This document shows positions 26,484 to 33,988 of a DNA stretch of 33,988 bases, piece after piece (position 1 is the stretch's first letter; every line of letters starts with the position of its first letter). Below the pieces are notes generated by a model. That model searched no databases and was not told where the DNA came from. It saw only the letters and a list, made by a program, of their open reading frames with translations. The translations under genes and the position numbers were made by a program. The DNA lies in NCBI GenBank assembly GCA_947584595.1, contig CANPWP010000020.1:1-33988 (forward strand), read 5' to 3'. Source of the DNA: an uncultured Clostridia bacterium (GTDB taxonomy: Bacteria; Bacillota; Clostridia; Oscillospirales; Acutalibacteraceae).

Positions 26484-27368
26484 ATGTCTGATAATATGGT
26501 AACAGGACTTATTACTAAATTAACAGGCGGCTTCTATTATGTAGAAGCCGCCGAAAATGTATATGAATGTAAAGCAAGAGGTGTATTCAGAAAAAGCGGA
26601 AAATCTCCATTAGTGGGAGATAAGGTGGAAATTTCAGTTCCAAAAGACGGATACTGTTCAATTGAAACAATCTTTCCAAGAAAAAACAAGCTGAAAAGAC
26701 CGCCTCTTGCAAATATAGATACTTTGGTAATCGTCTGTTCTGCGGCACAGCCGAATCCCAATTTTCTTGTTATAGATAAAATGACTGCAGCGGCGGTAAA
26801 TAACAATATGGAGCCGGTAATAGTAATTTCAAAATCAGATTTGGCTGACAGTTCGGAAATTGCTGAAATATACAAAAAATCAGGCTTTAAAGTGTTTGAG
26901 TATTCGTCAAAAAATCCGGAAACAGCAAATGACATAAAGCCTGTTTTAAAAAATAAAATCACAGCATTTACAGGAAATACGGGGGTAGGAAAATCTACAC
27001 TTCTTAATGTTCTGTTCAAGAATTTAAATTTGGAAACAGGGGATATAAGCCAAAAGTTAGGCAGAGGACGTCATACAACAAGAACGGTTGAGCTTTTTAA
27101 GACCGACAGCGGTTATGTTGCAGATACCCCCGGATTCTCAACAGTTGACCTTGAAAGATACGAAATGATTAAAAAGGAACAGCTTCAATTTTGTTTTCCC
27201 GAATTTGAGGAATATTTAGGTATGTGTAAATTTACATCCTGCGCACATATTTGTGAAAAAGGCTGTAAGATATTAGAAGCGGTTGCTGACGGAAAAATTC
27301 CGTCCTCACGCCATAACAGCTATAAGATAATGTATGATGAAGTTAAAGATATTAAAGCGTGGGAATAA
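26484..27368 (+). CDS. rsgA: Small-subunit ribosome biogenesis GTPase
   Basis: 294 aa circularly permuted GTPase acting in late 30S assembly. An OB fold (1-70) is followed by a G domain with permuted order: SKSD (G4) first, then GNTGVGKST (G1), DTPGFS (G3). The C-terminal zinc site is CKFTSCAHICEKGC. In B. subtilis the homologue lies next to and is phosphorylated by PrkC, matching this context. Confidence 0.96.
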   Translation: MSDNMVTGLITKLTGGFYYVEAAENVYECKARGVFRKSGKSPLVGDKVEISVPKDGYCSIETIFPRKNKLKRPPLANIDTLVIVCSAAQPNPNFLVIDKMTAAAVNNNMEPVIVISKSDLADSSEIAEIYKKSGFKVFEYSSKNPETANDIKPVLKNKITAFTGNTGVGKSTLLNVLFKNLNLETGDISQKLGRGRHTTRTVELFKTDSGYVADTPGFSTVDLERYEMIKKEQLQFCFPEFEEYLGMCKFTSCAHICEKGCKILEAVADGKIPSSRHNSYKIMYDEVKDIKAWE

Positions 27369-27392
27369 TAATACGGGAGTATGAGTAAATAA

Positions 27393-28022
27393 ATGAAGTG
27401 TGTAATTATTGCGGGTTCGCCTGAATATAACATAGATTTTATAAAATCACAGATAAATTATGACGACTTTGTTGTATGTGCAGATAAAGGTTATGAATAC
27501 TGCAAAAAAGCTAATATTACTCCTGATTTAATAGTAGGCGATTTTGATTCTTATGATGGTGCTCTTCCCGAAAATGTTGAAATATTAAAGCTAAATCCCA
27601 GAAAAGATGATACAGATGTTCTTTCTTGTATTAAAAAATGTATACAAAAAGGATATAAAGAGTTTTTGATATTATGCGCATTAGGGGGAAGATTAGACCA
27701 TACATTTGCTAATTTATCATTGCTATTGTTTCTTTTTAAGAATAATTGTACAGGAGTTATAAAGACTGAAAAAGAATCTGTCTATTTAATATCCAATGCA
27801 TCTTTAGAAGCAGAAAATGTAAAATCTAAAACATTTTCGGTTTTTCCTTTCGGGTGTGAAAATGTATATGTCACTTATGAGGGAAAGGTAGCTTATCCTA
27901 TTGAAAATTATTTGATGAAATCAGAGTTTCCTATCGGTGTTTCAAATGTATTTCTTGAGGATAAGGCAAAAATTTCAGCGAGAAACGGAAATATTATTTT
28001 AATTATAAATGAAAATACTTAA
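27393..28022 (+). CDS. thiN: Thiamine pyrophosphokinase
   Basis: 209 aa. Converts thiamine to TPP. Motifs VCADKGYEYC, VGDFDSYDG, RKDDTDVLSC and LGGRLDHTFANL are typical. GGGAG lies 13 bases upstream of the ATG, a little far. Last gene of the long block that starts near 14243. Confidence 0.94.
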   Translation: MKCVIIAGSPEYNIDFIKSQINYDDFVVCADKGYEYCKKANITPDLIVGDFDSYDGALPENVEILKLNPRKDDTDVLSCIKKCIQKGYKEFLILCALGGRLDHTFANLSLLLFLFKNNCTGVIKTEKESVYLISNASLEAENVKSKTFSVFPFGCENVYVTYEGKVAYPIENYLMKSEFPIGVSNVFLEDKAKISARNGNIILIINENT

Positions 28023-28087
28023 TACAAAATTTGTCATTAATTTTATATATATGAATATATAATTTATATTACGGTTTGTAAATATAC

Positions 28088-28163
28088 GGGGATGTAGTTC
28101 AGCCGGAAGAATGTTTGACTGGCAGTCAAAAGGTCGTGGGTTCGAGTCCCATCATCTCCACCA
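28088..28163 (+). tRNA. tRNA-Ala (anticodon GGC)
   Basis: 76 bases with encoded CCA. The cloverleaf folds throughout: acceptor GGGGATG/CATCTCC with the G3-U70 pair that marks alanine tRNAs, D stem GTTC/GAAT, anticodon stem TTTGA/TCAAA around CTGGCAG (anticodon GGC), and T arm GTGGG-TTCGAGT-CCCAT. Confidence 0.95.
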
Positions 28164-28446
28164 ATAATTCTTTATAACAAAATTGTAACTATATTATATA
28201 TGTAGTTTCTTGATTTTTAATTATTTATTATGATATAATTATTTTAAATAATTAATATAGGTTATAAGCATTAATAATAAATTTCAATTAAAAAGTAATG
28301 TTTGTTAGGTGTACTTTAAGACTGGTACTTAAAATTTGAGAGTTCTTCAGCTGTATGGTGTTCGCCTGACACAAAATTCGTTCAGACATTCTATCTGATT
28401 TTTAATTGCAGTTTAGTATAAATTTGATTAGTTTGGAGTGAAACAA
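28164..28446 (+). promoter_or_regulatory. Leader region of the pseudokinase gene
   Basis: 283 bases without a gene. Small hairpins are visible: GTGTtcgcctgACAC near 28360, and TCAGA-cattcta-TCTGA near 28382-28398 followed by TTTTT, a weak terminator shape 30 bases before the ribosome site. I recognise no riboswitch class. Confidence 0.3.
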
Positions 28447-30072
28447 ATGTCATTGTGTATGGGTTGTATGCAGGAAATCGGCGATAATATAAAATGTCCC
28501 GGTTGCGGTTTCGACAATACTCAAACTCAGTCAGAACCATTTTTACCGTATAGAACTGTTTTAAATAACAGATATATTGTAGGAGAAGTAATTGATAATA
28601 ACGGTGAAAGTACCCGTTATTTAGGATTTGATAAATTAACAGGCGATATTGTTATTATATGTGAATTTTTACCGGTAGGTTTATTTAATAGAAATCAGGG
28701 TTCTAAAGAAATTAAAGTTTCTTATGAAAATGAAACCGTTTACGGCAGACTTCTTAATGAATTTGTTTCTTACTATACTACATTATCAGATTTAAAAGAG
28801 CTTTCTGCTCTGCTTGAAATTCTTGAAATTTTTAAAGAAAATAATACTGCATATGTTATAGAGGAAAATGAGGATCTAATACCTTTTGAAGAATATATTA
28901 AGCGCAGTAACGGACATTTGGATTGGGATATAGCAAGACCTCTCTTTATGCCTGTTATTTCGGCACTTGAAGCAATGCATAAAAGGGGAATAGGTCACTA
29001 TGCAATTTCTCCGAAAAACATTTATGTAACTACGTCAGGTAAAATCAAAATTTCCGGCTTTGCAACACAGAATGAGAGAAAGCGGGGAACAGATTTAAAA
29101 TCTCAGTTGTTTGGAGGAAGTGCGGCCCCTGAGCAGTATTTAGATAATTTCCCCCTTGATAATATTACAGATATTTACGGCTTTTGTGCAACACTTTTTT
29201 ATGCATTGACAGGTCACCTGCCTAATAATGCGCAGGAACGTGTTAAAGACAGCAGACTTTTAATGAGTACAAATACCGTTAAAAGGCTTCCGCCCCATGT
29301 AGTGTCTGCACTGGCAAACGGCTTGCAGGTGAAGCGTGAAAACAGAATCACTACATTTGATGATTTGCGCTCTCAGCTGTCGCTTGCACCGACTGTACAG
29401 GCAATTCAGGAAGAAATTTCAAGAACAGCCAGTATGGCTAAAATTGATGAATCTCAGCAGAGCGGAATGTCACATTTTTCAATCGGTATTATAGCTGCGG
29501 CAATTACAGCGCTTGTATTAGGAATAGTGGGGGTTTTCGTTTTAATGCAAAATCCTTTTGCCACAGTATTTAATGAGGACGAAGTCAATCAGGAAACAAC
29601 AGTAAATCAGGACTGGACAGGACCGACAGTAGCAAATTATGTAGGACAAAAATACAGCGATGTGATTGCTTCTGCTGAAGAGAACGACTCGGTAATTCTG
29701 TATCGTTCTATAGAAGACCGGTACAGTGATGAATATGCCGAAGGTGTTATAGTGGAACAGTATCCTTCCGCCGGTGCAGAAATTACAAGCGACGCTCAAA
29801 TTGCCGTTACACTGGTAGTCAGCAAAGGTACCCAGATGAGGGAATTGCCTGAGGTTGAAAATAAAAGACTTGATGATATAGCAGAGCAATTAGGAAATTT
29901 AGGTTTCGTTGTAACTGCTGAATATGAATATAGTGACGAATTTGCAAAAGACAGAGTTATAGCCTATAAAGACTATAAACCCGGCGATAAAGTTGAGGAC
30001 GGCGCCGAAATTAAAGTTATTATCAGTAAAGGTTCGGAGTCGACAGGTTCGTCAAACTCATCTGCAAACTAA
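28447..30072 (+). CDS. Zinc-ribbon PASTA pseudokinase
   Basis: 541 aa. A Cys4 zinc ribbon (Cys4, 7, 17, 20) leads into a kinase-like fold (about 40-310). The catalytic residues are lost: the beta-3 region reads VIICEF with no Lys, HRD is His184-Tyr185-Ala186, and DFG is Ser203-Gly-Phe. Asn191 and the APE-like AAPEQ remain. A membrane helix (344-367) and two PASTA-like domains (about 395-465 and 467-538) follow. The layout mirrors PrkC, so it probably binds the same cell-wall ligands and acts as scaffold or modulator; that role is inferred. ATG 28447 has GGAG 8 bases upstream. Confidence 0.88.
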   Translation: MSLCMGCMQEIGDNIKCPGCGFDNTQTQSEPFLPYRTVLNNRYIVGEVIDNNGESTRYLGFDKLTGDIVIICEFLPVGLFNRNQGSKEIKVSYENETVYGRLLNEFVSYYTTLSDLKELSALLEILEIFKENNTAYVIEENEDLIPFEEYIKRSNGHLDWDIARPLFMPVISALEAMHKRGIGHYAISPKNIYVTTSGKIKISGFATQNERKRGTDLKSQLFGGSAAPEQYLDNFPLDNITDIYGFCATLFYALTGHLPNNAQERVKDSRLLMSTNTVKRLPPHVVSALANGLQVKRENRITTFDDLRSQLSLAPTVQAIQEEISRTASMAKIDESQQSGMSHFSIGIIAAAITALVLGIVGVFVLMQNPFATVFNEDEVNQETTVNQDWTGPTVANYVGQKYSDVIASAEENDSVILYRSIEDRYSDEYAEGVIVEQYPSAGAEITSDAQIAVTLVVSKGTQMRELPEVENKRLDDIAEQLGNLGFVVTAEYEYSDEFAKDRVIAYKDYKPGDKVEDGAEIKVIISKGSESTGSSNSSAN

Positions 30073-30083
30073 TTTAAAAAATA

Positions 30084-30105
30084 AAGGTGGGAGAAATCCC
30101 ACCTT
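30084..30105 (+). terminator. Hairpin after the pseudokinase gene
   Basis: AAGGTGGG (30084-30091) pairs with CCCACCTT (30098-30105) around AGAAAT, followed by GATTTGT. The stem is strong but the T tract poor, so termination may be partial and ogt may be read through. Confidence 0.5.
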
Positions 30106-30125
30106 GATTTGTATATGAGGTACTT

Positions 30126-30572
30126 ATGAACAAATATTCTTATGATACTCCCATTGGAATAATCACCGTTGAAGATGACGGCGATTATATAACGGCAATA
30201 TATACAGACAGTATAAAAAGCTCTGATGAAGAATCAGAGCTTGCAAAATTGACTTTTAAACAACTTTGCGAATATTTCAATAAAAAGAGAACTGCTTTTA
30301 AATTACCGATTAAATTTGAGGGAACACCTTTTCAGAAATCAGTTTGGCAAGAGCTTTGTAAAATACCTTACGGTACAACCTGTTCCTATAAACAAATTGC
30401 AGAGAATATCGGCAATCCCAAGGCTTGCCGTGCTGTTGGTATGGCAAATAATAAAAATAAAATTATGATAGTTGTACCCTGCCATAGAGTGATTGGAAGT
30501 AACGGAAGCTTAGTAGGTTACGCAGGCGGATTGGATATAAAAAAGTTTTTGCTAGATTTTGAACAAGGCTAA
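30126..30572 (+). CDS. ogt: Methylated-DNA-protein-cysteine methyltransferase
   Basis: 148 aa suicide repair protein that removes alkyl groups from O6-guanine. The active site VVPCHRVIG and the helix-turn-helix with YGTTCSYKQIAENIGNPKACRAVG are intact. The N-terminal domain is short. It converges with the XRE gene, with only 6 bases between stops. Confidence 0.95.
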   Translation: MNKYSYDTPIGIITVEDDGDYITAIYTDSIKSSDEESELAKLTFKQLCEYFNKKRTAFKLPIKFEGTPFQKSVWQELCKIPYGTTCSYKQIAENIGNPKACRAVGMANNKNKIMIVVPCHRVIGSNGSLVGYAGGLDIKKFLLDFEQG

Positions 30573-30578
30573 ATTATT

Positions 30579-31250
30579 TCAAATTTTTTGTCGGATATTT
30601 TTTTCAGAATTCTGAATTAAATTATATAACGAGCTTGCTTTATCCTTGTATTCTGTTTCAATTGCCTCGGGGGATAAATCAATATGTATTTTGCTTTTAG
30701 GCATATTTAGAAGATTGTCAATTTTCGTTTCTTCAACATTCATAGCGGCTCTTATATATCCCGTATAAATGTTTTTATCAACTGAAAAAATAGCTTGTGG
30801 GTTATATTCGTTTGAAGAATATAACTTTCTGAACAGTAAATAGTTTGAATTCATTAAATAATTTGATACATAGCCTGTAAGCTTTTTATTTGATGTGCGG
30901 ATAAGCGTATCAAAAATTATTGATGTAGTGTTCATAATAAGTCTTTTGTTAAGTACGGCAAGCATATTTCCTTTTGCATTGTCATTGTCCGTGTTATCAT
31001 TATACTCAGGTATGTCCTCAATATTTATTGTTGCACCGCTTCTGTCAGGAGTTCGTCCAAGCAAATAATCACAGGATACATTGTAATAAGATGCAATTTT
31101 TACAAGAAAATCAAGACCGCATTCTCTTATTCCTTTTTCATAGTGAGAAAGTAACGCCTGAGAAATATTTAAATCATCGGCAACCTGCTTTTGGCTTAAT
31201 CCTTTCTCTTTTCTTAAAAGACTTATAATTCTGGGAAAATCCTTGTTCAT
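30579..31250 (-). CDS. XRE-family transcriptional regulator
   Basis: 223 aa. The N-terminal helix-turn-helix (about 6-66) contains LRKEKGLSQKQVADDLNISQALLSHYEKGIRECGLD, followed by NVSCDYLLGRTP. The C-terminal 150 residues are helical and match nothing I recognise; no protease or metal motif is seen. AGAGG lies 8 bases before ATG 31250. It is divergent from the phosphatase gene at 31335. Targets unknown; self-regulation is plausible. Confidence 0.88.
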   Translation of the reverse strand: MNKDFPRIISLLRKEKGLSQKQVADDLNISQALLSHYEKGIRECGLDFLVKIASYYNVSCDYLLGRTPDRSGATINIEDIPEYNDNTDNDNAKGNMLAVLNKRLIMNTTSIIFDTLIRTSNKKLTGYVSNYLMNSNYLLFRKLYSSNEYNPQAIFSVDKNIYTGYIRAAMNVEETKIDNLLNMPKSKIHIDLSPEAIETEYKDKASSLYNLIQNSEKNIRQKI

Positions 31251-31263
31251 AAAAATAACCTCT

Positions 31264-31313
31264 TTTAATATTAAAGTTTATAATATTTTACTTTATTTAT
31301 TACTATTTGTAAA
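31264..31313 (-). promoter_or_regulatory. XRE promoter with a palindrome at its start point
   Basis: Minus strand TTTACA (31313-31308), 17 bp, TAAAAT (31290-31285). The perfect 12-base palindrome TTTAATATTAAA (31264-31275) falls at about +3 to +14, a suitable autorepressor site, though AT-rich palindromes arise easily by chance in this DNA. Confidence 0.4.
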
Positions 31314-31334
31314 GATTTCATAAGGAGTTTTAAT

Positions 31335-31964
31335 ATGCAATCGTATGTTATTCATTTTATAAGGCACGGTAAAATTGACGAAACATTAAAGGGTGCATAT
31401 ATAGGTACAACCAATGTCCCATTAAGTGAAGACGGAAAAAAGGAATTAAAGCTTCTTGATTTTCAATATAAATACCCCGGTACAATGGCTGTATTTACAA
31501 GTCCGTTAAAGAGATGTACCCAAACGGCGGAGATTTTATATCCAAACCAAAAACCTATTATTATTGACCAGCTCTCAGAATGTAATTTTGGGGAATGGGA
31601 GGGAAAAACCGCAGAAGAATTAATGGACGAGCCTGATTTTAAGAAATGGCTTTCCGGTTCAACTGAGGTCAAACCGCCCAGAGGCGAGTCCAATGCAGAT
31701 TTTACAAGGAGAGTCTGCAATATGTTTGAAAGCATAGTAGAAGGAGTTATGAAGACGGGAACAACAGAAAGCGTCATTATAACTCACGGCGGAGTTATAA
31801 TGACCCTGCTTGCAGTTTACGGTTTGCCTCAGGCAAAGCCTTTTGACTGGGTTATGGATAACGGTTTTGGATATTCTGTAAGAATCACTCCGCTTTTATG
31901 GCAGAGAGATAAGGTCTCAGAGGTTTTTAAAAAAATTCCCGAACCAATAAAAAATGAGGATTAA
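31335..31964 (+). CDS. Histidine phosphatase superfamily protein
   Basis: 209 aa, phosphoglycerate-mutase fold. FIRHGKIDE holds the catalytic RHG (about 10-12), FTSPLKRCTQTAEIL and ECNFGEWEGKTAEEL are standard, and the second catalytic His is in VIITHGG. The best general match is to the CobC (alpha-ribazole phosphatase)-like branch, but no cobalamin genes lie nearby, so the substrate is open. AAGGAG precedes ATG 31335. Confidence 0.9.
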   Translation: MQSYVIHFIRHGKIDETLKGAYIGTTNVPLSEDGKKELKLLDFQYKYPGTMAVFTSPLKRCTQTAEILYPNQKPIIIDQLSECNFGEWEGKTAEELMDEPDFKKWLSGSTEVKPPRGESNADFTRRVCNMFESIVEGVMKTGTTESVIITHGGVIMTLLAVYGLPQAKPFDWVMDNGFGYSVRITPLLWQRDKVSEVFKKIPEPIKNED

Positions 31965-32056
31965 TTCAATTTATAAAATTGTAGCATAGTTTACAATGTT
32001 TTTTCATAAGTCGTGTATAATATTAATTATAGAAAATTTTGGAGGAGATATTAAAA

Positions 32057-33127
32057 ATGACTGATTATAAAATTGTACTTTTAAAAGGCGACGGAATTGG
32101 ACCCGAAATTGTAAATCAGGCAGTTAAGGTGCTTGATAAAACGGCTGAAAAGTTTGATTTTACCGTTGAATATGACGAGGCGCTTTTAGGCGGCTGTGCC
32201 ATTGATGCAACAGGTGTTCCGCTTCCTGATGAGACAGTGGAAAAATGCAAAAAGGCAGACAGTGTGCTTTTAGGCGCAGTAGGAGGCCCTAAATGGGATA
32301 ACCAGCCCGGTAATAACCGTCCAGAGGCAGGTCTTTTAGGAATCAGAGGAGCTTTAGGACTGTTTGCAAACCTTCGTCCTGCGGTAATTTTTGAACCTTT
32401 GAAAGGTGCTTCGCCGATAAAAGATGAAATAATCGGCGGCACGCTTGATATAATGATAGTCAGAGAACTTACAGGCGGTATTTATTTCGGTGAAAAGGGT
32501 AGAAAAGAGGTAAACGGAAATCCTGCCGCTTACGATACAGAAATGTATACTGTTCCCGAAATTGAGCGAATTGCAAGAGTTGCATTTGACCTTGCAATGA
32601 AAAGAAATAAAAAACTGACAAGTGTAGATAAAGCGAATGTACTTGAATCTTCCCGTTTATGGAGAGAAACAGTAATCAGAATTTCAAAGGAATATCCTGA
32701 GGTTGAGCTTAATCATCTTTATGTTGATAACTGTGCTATGCAGCTTGTCATAAACCCCTCTCAATTTGACGTAATTGTAACTTCAAATATTTTCGGCGAC
32801 ATTCTTTCAGATGAAGCATCAATGATAAGCGGTTCAATCGGCATGCTTGCATCAGCATCACTTTCTGAAGGCAAAAGCGGTCTTTATGAGCCGATTCACG
32901 GTTCTGCTCCCGATATTGCGGGTTTAGGCATAGCAAATCCGCTTGCAACAATACTTTCTGTTGCTATGATGCTGAGATATTCTTTAGATAGGCCAAAAGC
33001 GGCTGATGCAATTGAAAATGCAGTAAGTACAGTATTAAAAGATTACCGTACGCCTGATATATATGCAGAGGGTACAACAAAGGTCAGCACAGATGAAATG
33101 GGAGATTTAATTTGTAATGCACTTTAA
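32057..33127 (+). CDS. leuB: 3-Isopropylmalate dehydrogenase
   Basis: 356 aa, third step of leucine synthesis. [11 protein letters not shown] at the N-terminus, substrate Arg region [17 protein letters not shown], Mg site DNCAMQLV and [13 protein letters not shown], and [12 protein letters not shown] are all present. I start at ATG 32057, where GGAGGAG is well placed; a frame-open start at 32039 would lie before that site. leuA, leuC and leuD are not in the window. TATAAT at 32016-32021 with TTTACA 20 bp upstream could be its promoter, though the spacing is long. Confidence 0.95.
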   Translation: MTDYKIVLLKGDGIGPEIVNQAVKVLDKTAEKFDFTVEYDEALLGGCAIDATGVPLPDETVEKCKKADSVLLGAVGGPKWDNQPGNNRPEAGLLGIRGALGLFANLRPAVIFEPLKGASPIKDEIIGGTLDIMIVRELTGGIYFGEKGRKEVNGNPAAYDTEMYTVPEIERIARVAFDLAMKRNKKLTSVDKANVLESSRLWRETVIRISKEYPEVELNHLYVDNCAMQLVINPSQFDVIVTSNIFGDILSDEASMISGSIGMLASASLSEGKSGLYEPIHGSAPDIAGLGIANPLATILSVAMMLRYSLDRPKAADAIENAVSTVLKDYRTPDIYAEGTTKVSTDEMGDLICNAL

Positions 33128-33143
33128 TTTCAGTGGTGATTAT

Positions 33144-33854
33144 ATGAATTTTTATGATATGCACTCTCATATACTTCCCGCCGTTGATGACGGAAGCAAA
33201 AGTGTTGATATGTCACTAAGACTTATAAACCTTCATTTAAAACAGGGAGTAAATAATATTTGTCTTACTCCGCACTATTATTCCAATGAGGAAAGCATAG
33301 AAGATTTTTTAGAAAGAAGAAATAAATCTTATGAATTGCTAAAGCCTAATTTGCCTGAAAATGTAAATGTCTGCTTAGGCTCAGAGGTTTTTGTAACGAA
33401 TTATATGTTTAATAATAATGATTTTTCAATGCTGTGTTACGGCAATTCAAAATATATGCTCACAGAATTTGCATATCAGGCAAGCTTTTCGGGAAAATCT
33501 ATGGATATGCTGGTAAAATTAAAAGAAAACTACGGAATAATACCGGTTATACCTCATATTGAAAGATATGAAAAGCTGTTTATTAATGAACATAAGCTTG
33601 AAGAACTGACCCAAATGGGAGTAATTATTCAGACCAATGCCTATTCTTTTAACAGCTTTTTAAAGAAAAGATATTTGTGCAAGCTTATTAATAACGGTTT
33701 AATTCATATTTTGGGAACAGACGCACACTCTATGAGCAAAGGAAATCCGACTGCATATAAAGAGGCTTGCAATATAATAATTGAAAAATGCGGCAGAGAA
33801 AAACTAAATAAAATGCAGGCAATTTCAGAAGATATTTTTAATAAATCAAACTGA
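33144..33854 (+). CDS. PHP-family tyrosine-protein phosphatase (CpsB/YwqE type)
   Basis: 236 aa. DMHSHILPAVDDGS (about 5-18) is the PHP metal-binding signature. CLTPHYY, GSEVFVT, VIPHIERY and LGTDAHSM supply further metal ligands. Homologues dephosphorylate the bacterial tyrosine kinases that control capsule polysaccharide assembly, but no capsule genes are in view. ATG 33144 places the PHP motif at the N-terminus as in the family; a start at 33117 would overlap leuB. Confidence 0.88.
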   Translation: MNFYDMHSHILPAVDDGSKSVDMSLRLINLHLKQGVNNICLTPHYYSNEESIEDFLERRNKSYELLKPNLPENVNVCLGSEVFVTNYMFNNNDFSMLCYGNSKYMLTEFAYQASFSGKSMDMLVKLKENYGIIPVIPHIERYEKLFINEHKLEELTQMGVIIQTNAYSFNSFLKKRYLCKLINNGLIHILGTDAHSMSKGNPTAYKEACNIIIEKCGREKLNKMQAISEDIFNKSN

Positions 33855-33860
33855 TAAAAA

Positions 33861-33934
33861 GAGCAACCGTAAAAGGTTGCTCTCAGACTGTAGAAAAACC
33901 CTAAATCCGATTTTAGATTTAGGGTTAAATTTTT
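33861..33934 (+). terminator. Two hairpins ending the leuB-phosphatase region
   Basis: GAGCAACC-gtaaaa-GGTTGCTC (33861-33882) has its T run only on the minus strand. AACCCTAAATC (33897-33907) pairs with 33916-33926 and is followed by AAATTTTT, a good plus-strand terminator. Together they serve convergent or both-way termination. Confidence 0.75.
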
Positions 33935-33975
33935 AAATATGAGAAAAAAAGAGTAAATCAAAGAGGAAAAGTCAG

Positions 33976-33988
33976 ATGGGTGAGTTGC
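33976..33988 (+). CDS. Possible start of a further gene at the right edge
   Basis: ATG 33976 follows AGAGGA by 8 bases. Only four codons are visible (Met-Gly-Glu-Leu), so identity is unknown. Confidence 0.25.

Noticed and set aside
26537..27019. 160-codon minus-strand frame inside rsgA
   Set aside because: It is the antisense of conserved rsgA GTPase sequence and has no start signal.

Overview
The window is low-GC DNA from a Gram-positive anaerobe of the class Clostridia, most like gut Ruminococcus/Oscillospiraceae. Evidence: AGGAGG-type ribosome binding sites with frequent TTG/GTG starts; the order yicC-remA-gmk-rpoZ-priA-def-fmt-(yugP-like)-rsmB-rlmN-prpC-prkC-rsgA-thiN that is typical of Firmicutes; a dockerin-bearing surface protein; and SipW/TasA-type secretion genes. 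The species cannot be fixed from sequence alone.

Layout. (1) 1-1106, minus strand: the start of a collagen-like (Gly-X-Thr) surface or spore-coat-type protein that runs off the left edge, built partly from a 54-bp tandem repeat. (2) 1356-3105: an iron-dependent alcohol dehydrogenase and a hexapeptide O-acetyltransferase in one short operon, closed by a strong terminator. (3) 3598-5816: a tyrosine recombinase gene inside a 1.9-kb segment bounded by two perfect 20-bp repeats in inverted orientation (3679-3698 and 5567-5586). Just inside the right repeat is a perfect consensus promoter (TTGACA, 17 bp, TATAAT) firing outward. (4) 5817-10941: the operon that promoter faces. It holds two SipW-type signal peptidases, two TasA/camelysin-like secreted proteins, a Thr/Pro-stalked membrane- or wall-anchored protein, a LysM protein with a related signal sequence, and a tiny membrane protein, then a strong terminator. 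(5) 11105-13262: intergenic repeats and a dockerin protein. (6) 13308-30072: core genes for translation, replication restart, RNA modification and Ser/Thr phosphorylation, a tRNA-Ala, and a PASTA pseudokinase with a zinc ribbon. (7) 30126-33854: ogt, an XRE regulator, a histidine phosphatase, leuB and a PHP-family tyrosine phosphatase.

The main point of interest is regions 3 and 4. The simplest reading is a self-contained phase-variation switch, laid out like the Salmonella hin segment but using a tyrosine recombinase. Inversion would turn the consensus promoter away from the SipW/TasA surface-fibre operon and towards a minus-strand terminator 44 bp outside the left repeat. As given, the sequence is in the inferred ON orientation. 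Further likely control lies in a long folded leader RNA (5649-5746) and in two competing hairpins between the first TasA-like gene and the next gene (7753-7825). A remA homologue, whose Bacillus counterpart activates matrix operons, lies 4 kb beyond the end of the fibre operon in its usual yicC-gmk context.

A family of short GC-rich hairpin repeats (ends CTCCCTC/GAGGGAG) is found only between 3.8 and 11.6 kb, around and inside the switch and the fibre operon. The core gene block lacks it.
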